A stretch of DNA of 64,000 nt from Lolium rigidum (GCF_022539505.1 NC_061514.1:335899090-335963089), one strand, 5' to 3'; counted from the first letter of the stretch, positions 24,271-34,599 are shown. Numbers and translations are program-made. The notes: generated by a model not told the origin, from the sequence alone.

Positions 24271-26510
24271 CTAGGTAGAATGCCAACGACGAACACAATA
24301 ACACTTTATTTTGTTCCAGGCGTGCATTCCTACCATATTCCTTGTCAGTCATTTAGGCCATTGCATTGTTTTGTATGACACCTCATACCAACCAATATGG
24401 TACAAATACCCAAGAATTTCATTGTGTGACCAAACAAAGAATACATTCATAACATGTATATCATCTATATACACCTGAGCTAGACTTTCTAGTCTTTTAT
24501 TTCTTTCTGCCAAACATCTTTTGTAGTTTCTCTTTTAGATTTCCTCATTCCCAGAAAACACTGCACCTTCAATAACTTCTAGGTCAATTGGTCAAATACC
24601 AATAACCTTGAGGTTCTTACTTTGAAGTTGATCATCATATGACAAGTGTTTCAGATTTCACTATTAGTAACTTTGTAATGTGATGAACAATTTCACTCAT
24701 AATTTTATCCATCAAATCATGACGACTTTCCGAGACCATGTCTGTACATGTTAGGCTCGTAAAATTTAACCTCAGTATTCACATGTGAAAACCTAGCTTG
24801 CACCCGTTGTATGCACATGTATAATCTATAACACCCGATCATCACGTGATGCTTCGAAACGACGAGTCTTAGCAACGGTGCATACTAAGGATGACCACTT
24901 CATGGATATGCGAATATCGTTAGTGTCCAACTAGTTGGAGGATCGGGACGCCTAGCGTCTTCAACCTTCGTACATTCCCATAAAACTTATGAGTTTATGT
25001 AGTCTCACTAAATTATATTCTATCATCTTGTACTAAGGTCTTAGATATCACATATATCTCACACCTTGCTTATTTATGAAAACTAACTTTTCAGCTCCTT
25101 ACTTTTCAAACGGATTTGAACTTTAAGTTTTACGAAGACAAGATGATTTTAGGTACTAATTGAAACCATTGCTCTTATGAATCAATAATGTGAGGTTTAC
25201 CAAAACTTCGCAATAGGACTTAATCATTTCTTGATTCCTTAACAATACGGTACTAGTCCGTAAAGTTACTTGTCAGATTTAACAGTGTTTCTATCTCAAT
25301 TACAAGACTAGCGCATGGTAGATAATGGATGCCAATTCTACAAATTTAATTGAAAATACTATTCAGACTATGTTCATGATAATTAGTTCATGTTTTAATC
25401 TAATTACTAATGAACTCCCACTTAATACAACATCCCTCATAGTTGTTTAGTGGCACACAATCCATATCCACTACACCAAATCCGATCATCACGTGAGATG
25501 ATGTAGCTTCAATGGTGAACATCAACATGTTGATCATATCATCCATATGACTCGTGTTCAACCTTTCGGTTTCCTGTGTTCCGAGACCATGTCTGTACAT
25601 GCTAGGCTCGTCAAGCAAACCCAAGTATTTCTGCGTGTGCAACATGGCTTACACCTGTTGTATGTGAACGTAGAATCTATCACATCCGATCATCACGGGA
25701 TGCTTCAAAACGACGAACTTTAGCAACGGTGCATACGAGGGGAGAACACTTTATTATGTTGATATTAATGTGAGGGATCATCTTATAATGCTACCGTCGC
25801 GATCTAAGCAAGATAAGATGCATAAAGGATTAACATCACATGCAATTCAAAATATGTGATATGATATGGCCTTTCTTCTTATGCTTTTGATCTCCATCTC
25901 CAAAGCACATGAGCATGATCTCCATCATCACCGACATTGCACCAAGGTCAGTGGCGCCGCTTCATGGTTGTCCATCACTTATAGCTCTTGAAATAAAGCT
26001 ATTACATGATGAATAGACACGGAGGTCTTAACAAATTTAAAGACAACCATTAGGCTCCTGCCGGTTGCCATAATACAATAATGAACATCTCATACATCAA
26101 ATATAATCATCATCACATCATGGCCATATCACATCACCAAAGCCTGCAAAAACAAGTTAGACATCTCTAATTTGGTTTACATATTTTACGTGGTTTAGGG
26201 TTTTCGAGTAAGATCCAATCTACCTACGAATATGAACCACAACGGTGATACTAGTGTTGTCAATAGAACAAGTAGATTGAATCTTAACTATGGTGAGAGA
26301 GAGACAGACACCCGCAGAGCCACTTATGCAATACAAGTTGCATGTCAAGCGTGGAGCAAGTCTCATGAGACGCGGTCATGTAAAGTTAGCCCGGGCCGCT
26401 TCATCCCACCATCCCGCAAGATGCAAAGTACACTAACCAAAAACAACAAGAGCATCAACGCCCACAAAAACATTGTGTTCTACTCGTTCAACAGATCTAT
26501 GCATAGACAT
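24271..26510 (-). pseudogene. Angela-like copia gag/5' region remnant
   Basis: This is the 5' half of the internal region, between the solo LTR and the PBS, with no intact gag. Two diverged direct repeats of about 180-200 bp occur at 24738-24920 and 25580-25750, both with CCGAGACCATGTCTGTACAT and TTAGCAACGGTGCATAC. Such repeats in the leader may be an element feature or a later duplication. Leaving out the nested insertion, the whole internal region is about 5.07 kb, normal for this family. Confidence 0.65.
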
Positions 26511-26523
26511 GGCACTGATACCA
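26511..26523 (-). other. Primer binding site of the Angela-like element (initiator Met tRNA)
   Basis: The minus strand reads TGGTATCAGTGCC, one base after the LTR end CCCATCA. This is the initiator-Met PBS typical of Ty1/copia elements, with one change from TGGTATCAGAGC. Confidence 0.85.
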
Positions 26524-26524
26524 C

Positions 26525-28265
26525 TGATGGGATTCGTAGCATAGAAAACAAAAATTCTCCTACCGCAAGAACGAATGACAAGCCAAGATCTAATCTAGTC
26601 GATGGTAGCTACGAGATGTATGTGAGACTAACCCTCGAAGATTCGAAAGCCTATGAGATTAGATCTCGTGGTTGATGTAGTCGATCACTTGCCGCTTTCA
26701 AAAGCGCGTAGAAGATCTTGACGGTGCCACAATCCGGCAGCACCTCCGTACTCGGTCACACGTTCGGTGTTGATGACGACGTCCTTCTCCCCGTTCCAGC
26801 AGGCAGCGGATGTAGTAGATCCTCCTCGGAATCCCGCCAGCACGACGACGTGGTGACAGTGGTGGTGGAGATCTCCGGCTGGGCTTCGCCGTAAGCGCTG
26901 CTGGAGAAGAAAGAGGAAGCAGTAGCTAGGGTTTGGGAGAGGGGGTGCTCTTGGGCGCCGGCCTTGGTGCCCCTTGGGTGGTGCGGCCAAGTAGTGGCCA
27001 GCTCCCTCACTCTCCCCTCATTAAATAGGTGGAACCCCCTAGGGTTTGCCCAAAATCCAAATAAAAGTTCAACTCAAAAACTTCCATATTGGTGAAACCT
27101 AGGTCAAGTGGGATTGCTCCCTTTCCTTGCTTCATGGCCGACCAACTAGGTGGAGTCCACCATGAACTCCACCTTCCCACTTGGTGGGTTGGCTAGGGTT
27201 GGTGGAGTCCCTCCGGGACTCCTCCTTCCATAGTTATTTATTCCAGATGATTCTAGAAACTTCTACAACCTTCCATAAATTCACCGGACCATTCCCAAAC
27301 TTGGAATGTGACTTCCTATATATGAATCTTATTCTCTGGACCATTCCGGAACTCCTCGTGATGTCATGGATCCCATCCGAGAACTCCATTCCATATTCCA
27401 CATCTACTTAAAACGACATCTAACCTTAAGTGTGTCACCCTACGGTTCGAGAACTATGTGGACATGATCGAGAATCCTCTCCGATCAATAACTAATAGCG
27501 GGACCTGGAGATCCATAATAGCTCCCACATATTCAACGATGACTTCGTGATCGAAAGAACCATTTACATACGATACCGATTCCCTTTGTCACGCGATACT
27601 TTACTTGTCCGAGGTTCGATCATCGGTATCTCCATGCCTAGTTCAACCTCGTTACCGACAAGTACTCTTTACTCGTACCGTGGTATGTCATCTCTTGTGA
27701 CCTAGTCACATGCTTGCAAGCTAATTAGACAACATTCCACCGAGAGGGCCCATAGTATATCTATCCGTCATCGGGATGGACAAATCCCACTCTTGATCCA
27801 TATGCCTCAACTCACACTTTCCGAATAATTAATCCCATCTTTATAACCACCCATTTATGCAATGGCGTTTGATGTAATCAAAGCATCCTTCCGGTGTAAG
27901 TGATATACATGATCTCATGGTCGAAGGACTAGGTAACTATGTAACGAAAGCTTATAGAAAGTTTGAACTTAATGACTTGATCTCATGCTACGCTTATTTG
28001 GGTGTATGCCCATTATATCATTCACCAATGACATAACCTTGTTATTAACAACATCCAATGTTCATGATCACGAAACCATGATCATCTGTTAATCAACAAG
28101 CTAGTTTATACAAGAGGCTTACTAGGGACTCCTTGTTGTTTACATAACACACATGTATCACTGTTTCGGTTAATACAATTATAGCATGGAATGCAAACAT
28201 TTATCATGAACACTAAGATATAACAATAACTAATTTATTATTGCCTCTTGGGCATATCTCCAACA
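26525..28265 (-). mobile_element. Angela/BARE1-like copia element: full 5' LTR (1741 bp)
   Basis: It runs from TGATGGGATTCG (the complement of the LTR end) to CATATCTCCAACA (the complement of the LTR start). Compared with the 3' LTR it has scattered substitutions and small indels, for example a deletion near 27380 relative to 15585-15605. This indicates an older insertion than B, D or the element at 30164. Confidence 0.9.
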
Positions 28266-28382
28266 GCCATCAGGGACAAGGTGCGAGAGGAGTTCGAGCG
28301 ATGGCGCCTAGCCAAGCTTTTCCGTGACACTCTCTTTGTTTTTCTTGATCCGACCGTTGTACCGTGGCGGCACGGAGAGTAG
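28266..28382 (+). pseudogene. Short coding tail, possibly C-terminus of a LINE-type ORF
   Basis: This frame is open from the Angela-like LTR border for 38 codons (REEFERWRLAKLFRD, then a stop at 28380-28382). Charged and Trp-containing, it recalls the extreme C-terminus of plant non-LTR retrotransposon polyproteins, which often end in an EE..W.LA pattern. The copia element would then have inserted into an older LINE. Too short for a firm call. Confidence 0.3.
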
Positions 28383-28500
28383 GCGTGTGTTTGGGGAGTT
28401 GTCCCCACCTTAGTAGCGCAAACTTTGCCATGTTACCACTCTTCTATGTGATTGATACACCTTTTCACAGGCGGACCTTAGTGGGGGCGAATGGGCTGTC

Positions 28501-28537
28501 GCCCCCCCCCCCCACCCCCACCCCCACCCCCACCCCA
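28501..28537 (+). repeat. C-rich simple repeat
   Basis: A run of C residues passes into CCCCCA hexamers near the left end of the hAT derivative. It generates meaningless Pro-rich ORFs. Confidence 0.9.
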
Positions 28538-28964
28538 GAAAAAAACACAATTTTCTAGTACCCCCAATATTGCTCCAGCCCATAAGGCCATAACACAGCA
28601 CGTCTATGATTTTCCCCTTCCTTACGAACACCAGACATTCTCTCGATCTCTCTCGTTCTTGTGCTCGTACCTGAGGACGAACGGCGACAGGCGGTGACTG
28701 GCCGTGGGCGTGACCGGCCGCCGGTGGTGCGGGTCGAGGCCGGCGGTGTGCGTCCTCCGGCTCCTTGTGACCTTGCCCGCCTCCTCGCGAACTCAAGGCT
28801 GCAAGCTACCGTGGCGGCACTCGCCTGGTCGCGGCATCGCCGACCGGCTGAGGCGAACGCTCTCCGGCTCTCCCTATCTCCTAGTTTCCTACCGGCTGCT
28901 GCTGGTAATTTCTTCTTAGTCCCAATTCTATTTATTGCTATTTTTATCTCTAATTCTTGCATCT

Positions 28965-29126
28965 TAAATTTGAAAATTGTTAAGACAAAATTGCGCAATA
29001 AGATGGAGGATGAATTTCTTGCCAATAGTTTGCTAGTCAATAGAGAGAGAAATAGCAGAAAAGTACAATTACGAGGATGTTCGTGAGCATTTTACAGGCG
29101 CAAAGAGACGGATAGCCGACATGTAG
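28965..29126 (+). pseudogene. hAT transposase C-terminal fragment, frameshifted
   Basis: The first frame reads KIVKTKLRNKMEDEFLANSL; from 29040 the next frame reads IEREIAEKYNYEDVREHF and ends at TAG 29124-29126. Together they match the conserved end of plant hAT proteins of the TTF-zinc-finger/HAT-dimerisation class, where a MEDEFL.(N/D)SL block is followed by IEREIA and a basic RR tail. The one-base frame change near 29036-29040, and loss of everything upstream, make it non-functional. Confidence 0.7.
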
Positions 29127-29368
29127 TGTGATTTACTACAATACTACATGGTTCTATGATAACCTGTAGTATCTAGTTCTTTTGTTTTGGAGTAGTTTCA
29201 GACATGCATGGCTGCTAGAAATGTATTTTGTGAACAGATCAATCTATTTATATAAGTTTCTGAAAATCCTCATCCTTCACATAATTTGGCGTTCCAAATA
29301 AAATTTACATGCTACTTTGCAGCCCCCCCCCAAAGATTGTGTGCAAGCTCCGCCACTGCACTTTTTCA

Positions 29369-30158
29369 TGGTGTATTCTCGAAAAAAAAAGTAACTATTC
29401 TTCGAGAGAATGTGCTTTCGTAGACCCTAAGACTGAAACATTTTCTTGAGTTAAATCAAAAAACTATTGAGATTAAACGATACATGTTTGAAATTAAAGG
29501 TAAGATGACTGAGATTAAACAATACAACGATACCACTTTCAGTATTTACACTATTGGAAGCACAAGTCCTCGCTTTTTCAAGAGGATAAGACCGTGCATT
29601 TTCTTTTTGGTGTGGACGTCAAGGTTCAGAACACGTGCACCACATTGCTAAACTGAAAAAATACAGAAGCAACGCACGTTTGGAGTAGTAGGTGTGAGAC
29701 GTTGCTGCAGAGCTCCAGTCCCCAGAAGATCCTCTCCCCTAGTTTAATCGGCACTACGAACAAGTCTAGTTTTTCTTTGACCCTGATTTAAGCATGTGTC
29801 ACACCTTCGACACCTATCAGGCCATCACCTATGGACGGAGACGGCGAGCAGATAATCTCAGTCTAATTGGGTAAGACGGTCATCATTCCTGGGACTGTGC
29901 CACGATCGAGCCCACCGTCTATACCTCCACCGCCGGACACACGTGAAGCTAAACAGTACTGTCAACTCTGAAATTAATTATGCTGAACGAAGCCTCGACG
30001 GCGACTCGTGTGGGGCGATGGTTTCGTCTGCCTCCGAGCTGTGACGCAGCAGAGCTAAAATGAGAAGACTTGATAAGATGCTGATCGGATGGCGACGGCG
30101 AGGTCTGTATGCCGAAAGAAGCGACGGCGACGGCGACGGCGACGGCTCGATCTGCGTG
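29369..30158. other. Unassigned spacer
   Basis: No coding region, terminal repeat or family I recognise. It includes AT-rich sequence (29380-29540), a GC-rich part and a short (GGCGAC)n-like run at 30120-30146. It may be original low-copy DNA or a decayed element. Confidence 0.4.
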
Positions 30159-30163
30159 GCGCT

Positions 30164-30431
30164 TGTTAACAGCCGAATTACTCACAACACTCAATCACTC
30201 ACAGATACAGGAATTCGCGAGATCAACCGATGAACAAGCATGAAGGGGAAGGAAGAACAGAGCCAAGGTGGGAGAGAAGGTTTCGCCGCCGTTCGTCCTG
30301 ATCCAACTTGGATGTTTTTGCTCGATGTCTCCTCCCAGTTACTTGTAGTGTCCTGCTCGCTTTGTGGGTTGGCGCATGTTCGGCCCAGGAGACAGCCCAG
30401 GTATGAGTAGGGGCAGGATAGGTTCCTAACA
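30164..30431 (-). repeat. 3' LTR of the 3.4 kb element
   Basis: 268 bp, TG...CA, followed on its right by the PPT. No difference from 33261-33528 was found on reading both copies. Its CAG and CTG sites are unaltered, in contrast to the Athila-type LTRs. Confidence 0.93.
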
Positions 30432-33192
30432 TCCCTCCCTCCTTGAAACTCGGCTTGTCCCCAAGCCGACAAGCCGACACCATGGAGAAACCGCCCGGAT
30501 CCCATTGCAGTCGATGATCCTTCACTTGATCGGGGTCACAGTAGTAGCTCAGGATGTTGTAGAATTCAACGAGGTATATGGAGTCATCATGCTTGACGGA
30601 GTCCCAATCGAAGAAGCTGCCCAGATGATAGTTGCTGCTAGCACAGACTTCGTTGAAAGCAAGGTAATACTTGTGGCCGGTGAAAACTTGCAAGAAGACA
30701 GATGTTGCAGCCATGACATCAAATGTTCCTTGTTCGCATGTTGTGGTTGCACCTCCGGGGTCCCATGGCGATTGAAGCTCCATTTGTCGACCACAAGCTG
30801 GCAGTAGAGTTGCATGGAAACAACATATCAGAACAAACCCATGATATATCAAGCCATAACCTTGAGTCTGAAGGATCATCAATTCCCTGACAGCCCCAGA
30901 TAACTCCTTTTTCTTATTGTGGTGTGGTATCCCTGGAGCTTGGAGAAACGCTCTGCTAGTGCTCTTGTAGAATGAGTGAAGTCCAGCTTCCCTTCCTCTT
31001 GTAGTCAAGTGTAACATATGCATACATATCACAATTGTCAACTCTGAATATGGTCTTCGTAATTGTAGCTTCATGATCAGCTGTGCGTTTTTTATCTCTT
31101 CCCCATGTCGATGCACTCCTTCCGCAACTTTTGTGTCAATTTTTGTCAGAATAGATAACCAGGATGGTTTTGGCTGTTGGCACAAGTTCAGATACTCCTC
31201 AGGTTGTGTAAGTAGCTGATATATCTCTGCTCTGTCTGACTGCAACAATGTATGATCTATATGTCCAGCTGCAATAGCAGCCACTTGCTTATCTTGCTCA
31301 AATGACCCCAACCAGCAGCAGTTATCACCAAAATCTTGATAACTTGGAGACAACAAGGGGCATAGATGATTTTCAGAGGGACGTGCCAACAAAGTAACAC
31401 TGACCACGTGATTGCTGCTAGGGAAATGTGAACATAGTTTTGGTCTTGCAGAAGGACCAAGACAAGACTGAAACAGACATGTAGTAGATGGTATTTCTTC
31501 TTGATTGCACTCAAACGATGACAATAGCCTTGAGCTGAACATGTGCCCTTTACGGATTCTCCCCATGCACCAAGGTGGAGGCCATGGTGGCCACTGCATT
31601 TCGTCATTGTGCATCACCTTGTCAAACAACACATAAGCGCGGACCTCCTCGGCGCCATTGCACGACTGAACTGTCTTGACTGTCGACTGTATTTTCATGC
31701 TAGCCTCTAGGCAAGAACCTGAACATTCCTGAACTCTCAAGAGCAGAGCATTGAAACACAGATGTGCCCTAACACGGTGCTGAACATTGACCACAGAACA
31801 ACTACCAGATGATGGGAGATTATTGAGCGGTTGTAGCATTTGCGACTCTAGAGTGGCTTGAGTTGTTCCCCGGGAACCACTGGAGTTACTATGTTGCACA
31901 CCAAAGCTAGCAGCATCACCAAAGATTTCGTTTAGCTCATGACGGATTGAGTTCTCGCAATACTCAGAAGGTGGTGGCCATGGTTGCTGGTGGACTGCGT
32001 CATGCTGCGATGCCACGTACGTGGGAACCTCCATGGCCGTGTTGCACAACAAAACAATGTTTACTTCTGAATGCGCTGTAATGCAAGCCTCTGGTCGAGG
32101 ACAGGACCATGCACCTGGGAACAAAATCCTCGGATCCAGAGGACGCGGGGGTACGGACTGCAGCCATGGTCTGGTGACTGTCCAAGGAATGCATACGGTG
32201 GCAGAAGGCAGGACGACGCCAACTCTAGTGATACTTGATGTTGAGAGCACAATGGGCACCCCGAACTCAGAACTATGTGCCAGTACCACTGTCAGCGAAG
32301 CACCATGCTCGTCGTCGTCGCTATCAGGGGCGAGTTCAGTGGAGATCGCTGGGTGCACCACCGTGGTGGTGTTGACGGTTCCGTCCCCTGCTGCAGCTGC
32401 AGCAAGCACGGGTATGAGATCGACGGTTCTGTCGTCGAGCGATGTGTCCTCCTCACCACCACTGGTGTTGTTGTCAGGGGCGAGCTCGACGGGGTCAGAG
32501 CTCCCAGTCACGGGTCCGCTAACCTGGCCGGTGGTGGAGTTCTGGAACTCTGTCTGGATTGATGTAGACTCCATGGAGTGGTCGAAGGAGACAGAGGGTG
32601 TCGGGGCAGCGAGGTCGTTGCCGCCTTCATGCAACACCGCAGGGGTTGCGGGAGTTGCTGCGGCCGGAGGTTGGGCCGGCAACCCCTCAGCCAAGGCGAT
32701 CCACATCTGCAGGCGGCAGCACCTGTAGTAGATGCAGCGGCCATCCCAGTTTGCATATGCTTGTGCTGCCCCACGCTCCGAACTGAACCGCACATCAGCT
32801 GCCACACATGGATCTCCATCTTCTGAGATTATGGGAGGATACACCACTAATTGCTCCACACCGTAGGGATCAAAGAGTTTATGCAGCAACTCCTTTGTGA
32901 CTGGGTAAATTGCACGATCGATGACCATGCTTAGGCCTTGATTTGACAGATTCTGGTGGCTAGACATTTGGTCGAACATGTGGTGGGTGGGGAAAAAATC
33001 TGGGAGATTTTGAGAGAAATTGGGAAGGGTGGCGACCACGAGTGGCGTCGTGGTGGCGGGAGCCGGAGGTGGGGGCGCAGCCAGATCGGTCAACGGTCGG
33101 CGAAGATCATCGCACGTCTTGTTGCGCATAAGCTTGATTTCGGCCCTCCATTCATCGAGATAGGCCTTGAGCTCGGGAGTGAGGGAAGCCAT
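30223..33192 (-). CDS. Giant single ORF of the 3.4 kb element (989 aa) with PTB/RRM-like segment
   Basis: The frame is open for 990 codons including the stop. It could extend to 33291 inside the LTR, but the ATG at 33190-33192 lies in a GCCATGGC context and is the better start. The N-terminus (MASLTPELKAYLDEWRAEI) is short and helical, like openings of plant retroelement gag proteins, then comes a Pro/Ala-rich linker. Residues about 95-170 (LFDPYGVEQLVVYPP ... GRCIYYRCCRLQMWI) resemble a polypyrimidine-tract-binding-protein RRM, where GRNIYDGCCQLDI-like text is usual. The remaining 800 residues match nothing I recognise: no zinc knuckle, protease DTG, RT YVDD or integrase motif. The last part overlaps the PPT (SFKEGGML) and runs into the LTR. 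A 3-kb open frame is unlikely by chance; an RNA-binding packaging protein is inferred. Confidence 0.65.
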   Translation of the reverse strand: MASLTPELKAYLDEWRAEIKLMRNKTCDDLRRPLTDLAAPPPPAPATTTPLVVATLPNFSQNLPDFFPTHHMFDQMSSHQNLSNQGLSMVIDRAIYPVTKELLHKLFDPYGVEQLVVYPPIISEDGDPCVAADVRFSSERGAAQAYANWDGRCIYYRCCRLQMWIALAEGLPAQPPAAATPATPAVLHEGGNDLAAPTPSVSFDHSMESTSIQTEFQNSTTGQVSGPVTGSSDPVELAPDNNTSGGEEDTSLDDRTVDLIPVLAAAAAGDGTVNTTTVVHPAISTELAPDSDDDEHGASLTVVLAHSSEFGVPIVLSTSSITRVGVVLPSATVCIPWTVTRPWLQSVPPRPLDPRILFPGAWSCPRPEACITAHSEVNIVLLCNTAMEVPTYVASQHDAVHQQPWPPPSEYCENSIRHELNEIFGDAASFGVQHSNSSGSRGTTQATLESQMLQPLNNLPSSGSCSVVNVQHRVRAHLCFNALLLRVQECSGSCLEASMKIQSTVKTVQSCNGAEEVRAYVLFDKVMHNDEMQWPPWPPPWCMGRIRKGHMFSSRLLSSFECNQEEIPSTTCLFQSCLGPSARPKLCSHFPSSNHVVSVTLLARPSENHLCPLLSPSYQDFGDNCCWLGSFEQDKQVAAIAAGHIDHTLLQSDRAEIYQLLTQPEEYLNLCQQPKPSWLSILTKIDTKVAEGVHRHGEEIKNAQLIMKLQLRRPYSELTIVICMHMLHLTTRGREAGLHSFYKSTSRAFLQAPGIPHHNKKKELSGAVRELMILQTQGYGLIYHGFVLICCFHATLLPACGRQMELQSPWDPGGATTTCEQGTFDVMAATSVFLQVFTGHKYYLAFNEVCASSNYHLGSFFDWDSVKHDDSIYLVEFYNILSYYCDPDQVKDHRLQWDPGGFSMVSACRLGDKPSFKEGGMLGTYPAPTHTWAVSWAEHAPTHKASRTLQVTGRRHRAKTSKLDQDERRRNLLSHLGSVLPSPSCLFIG
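30432..30444 (-). other. Polypurine tract of the 3.4 kb element
   Basis: The minus strand reads AAGGAGGGAGGGA directly before the 3' LTR start TGTTAGG. The tract is inside the reading frame of the giant ORF. Confidence 0.88.
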
Positions 33193-33245
33193 GGCGATCG
33201 GTAGGTGGAAAAAATTTGGGGGAAAAATTGGGGAAGGTGGTGACT

Positions 33246-33258
33246 GGCTCTGATACCA
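33246..33258 (-). other. Primer binding site (initiator Met tRNA) of the 3.4 kb element
   Basis: The minus strand reads TGGTATCAGAGCC, a perfect plant initiator-Met PBS, separated from the LTR by two bases. Confidence 0.9.
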
Positions 33259-33260
33259 GA

Positions 33261-33528
33261 TGTTAACAGCCGAATTACTCACAACACTCAATCACTCACA
33301 GATACAGGAATTCGCGAGATCAACCGATGAACAAGCATGAAGGGGAAGGAAGAACAGAGCCAAGGTGGGAGAGAAGGTTTCGCCGCCGTTCGTCCTGATC
33401 CAACTTGGATGTTTTTGCTCGATGTCTCCTCCCAGTTACTTGTAGTGTCCTGCTCGCTTTGTGGGTTGGCGCATGTTCGGCCCAGGAGACAGCCCAGGTA
33501 TGAGTAGGGGCAGGATAGGTTCCTAACA
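33261..33528 (-). repeat. 5' LTR of the 3.4 kb element
   Basis: 268 bp, flanked on the left by the PBS and on the right by the GCGCT target duplication. It should contain the promoter; no clear TATA box is seen. Confidence 0.93.
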
Positions 33529-33867
33529 GCGCTCCTGTCCTGACCTGCTTGCCGTGTTCTCTCGGACACGTCGTTTTCTAGGGGAGCAAATATAGGCCGT
33601 ACGTGCACGATACGCTTTGCGATTCGATTCAGTCAAGTTATAAAGCAACTCTGATGCGCCACAAGAAGGCCGATTCTTTTCCTATCATTCTCTTCTTGAG
33701 AGTTGAGAGTTGAGAGTTGTCTTCCTCTCCCAAACACTCCTCCGATTCAATCCCGACACCGTTACGCTTGGAGGAGAGAAGGGCGGGCTGCTCGGATTGT
33801 ACAAAGTACCAGTGTTCGGTTTGTTGTTGTGGGAGCGGAGCACTAGATATGTGACCAAAGAGCAAAC

Positions 33868-34580
33868 CTATCTAGATGCCCTGGGGTGTTTCTTCAACCT
33901 CCAATGTGGAGGCCTTTCCTAAAGCTTCCGCCGGAATCCAACAACTTGTCGCCGCCTAGTGGTGAGTCCCCGACAGTATCAAGGCGGCCGTCGATGGAGG
34001 GTTTCATTCGGTGGATAAGACTTAGGGCTTCATTCTATATTTGCTCGAGGTTCTGCGTACAAGTTTTCAGGATTGCGATGTATTTTTGCTTTTCTCCATA
34101 TATCATGTATATAAATTGTACCCACATCTCCTAGGTCATGGTCTATGGCCACCTCTCAGTGCGGAGTGGAGGTGCTGGGAAGATCTCTCCGGTCGATCGC
34201 AGTGGCGAGGGGAAGAAACAAAGCGCTGCATCTAGAAGGTGGTCGGAAATATCCAAGCTGCAGTTCGGAGAGTATCACATGGTGGTCCATGTTTTCCACT
34301 GTGATCTGTGATGAAGAGGTAGACGCCCTTCGGGCATTTCTTCAACCTCCAATTTGGAGGCCCTTACTGAAACTTCTCGTCGGAATCCAACGGCCTCTCA
34401 CCGCGAAGTGGTGAGTCCCCGGCGGTGGAGACTTTCATCCGGCGAAGAAGACACGAGGTTTGATCGCATTTCCCATCTTTGCTCCAGGGTGCTTAGTGCA
34501 AGTTTTTGGACTACGATGTAATTTTCTTTCCTTTGGAGGTCCTGTATGTAAATTATATCAACCAATGTTTTAATGAAGTT
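33868..34580 (+). repeat. Diverged direct duplication (~260 bp units, ~440 bp apart)
   Basis: Units at about 33882-34120 and 34325-34570 share the order: TTTCTTCAACCTCCAAT, TGGAGGCC, CGGAATCCAAC, GTGGTGAGTCCCCG, a TTTGCTC segment, a short GTGCAAGTTTT-like stretch and a GTATGTAAATT-like end. The text recalls 3' ends of grass non-LTR elements but no coding part is present. The origin could be tandem insertion or local duplication. Confidence 0.5.
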
Positions 34581-34599
34581 GTTGGGGTCTTTGGAGACC

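Larger units (their letters stand above)
28466..29358 (+). mobile_element. hAT-type DNA transposon derivative (893 bp)
   Basis: The ends are imperfect inverted repeats: CACAGGCGGACCTT at the left and CAGTGGCGGAGCTT (complement) at the right, matching at 11 of 14 positions. The flanks CACCTTTT (28458-28465) and CACTTTTT (29359-29366) form an 8-bp target duplication with one mismatch, the size expected for hAT. Subterminal C-runs occur at both ends. The interior keeps only a GC-rich 5' stretch and the 3' end of a transposase gene, so this is an internal-deletion derivative. Confidence 0.7.
30164..33528 (-). mobile_element. Complete small non-autonomous LTR retrotransposon (3365 bp)
   Basis: All structural parts are present. 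Two 268-bp LTRs (30164-30431 and 33261-33528) appear identical by eye and begin TGTTAGGAACC and end GGCTGTTAACA on the minus strand. The initiator-Met PBS TGGTATCAGAGCC is at 33246-33258, two bases from the 5' LTR. The PPT AAGGAGGGAGGGA is at 30432-30444, touching the 3' LTR. The target duplication GCGCT is at 30159-30163 and 33529-33533. Identical LTRs and a perfect TSD indicate a very recent insertion. The interior has one giant ORF and no polymerase or integrase, so mobility must depend on another element. Confidence 0.93.

Noticed and set aside
26232..26675. 147-codon plus-strand ORF at the Angela-like LTR/PBS junction
   Set aside because: It spans the leader, PBS and LTR end on the strand opposite to the element and has no protein character.
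28410..28796. Gly/Pro-rich ORFs around the C-run
   Set aside because: They are translations of a simple repeat and the GC-rich leader of the hAT derivative on both strands.
33193..33291. Longer start for the giant ORF in the 3.4 kb element
   Set aside because: The extension lies in the 5' LTR and crosses the PBS; the ATG at 33192 has a better context and the retroelement layout predicts a start after the PBS.
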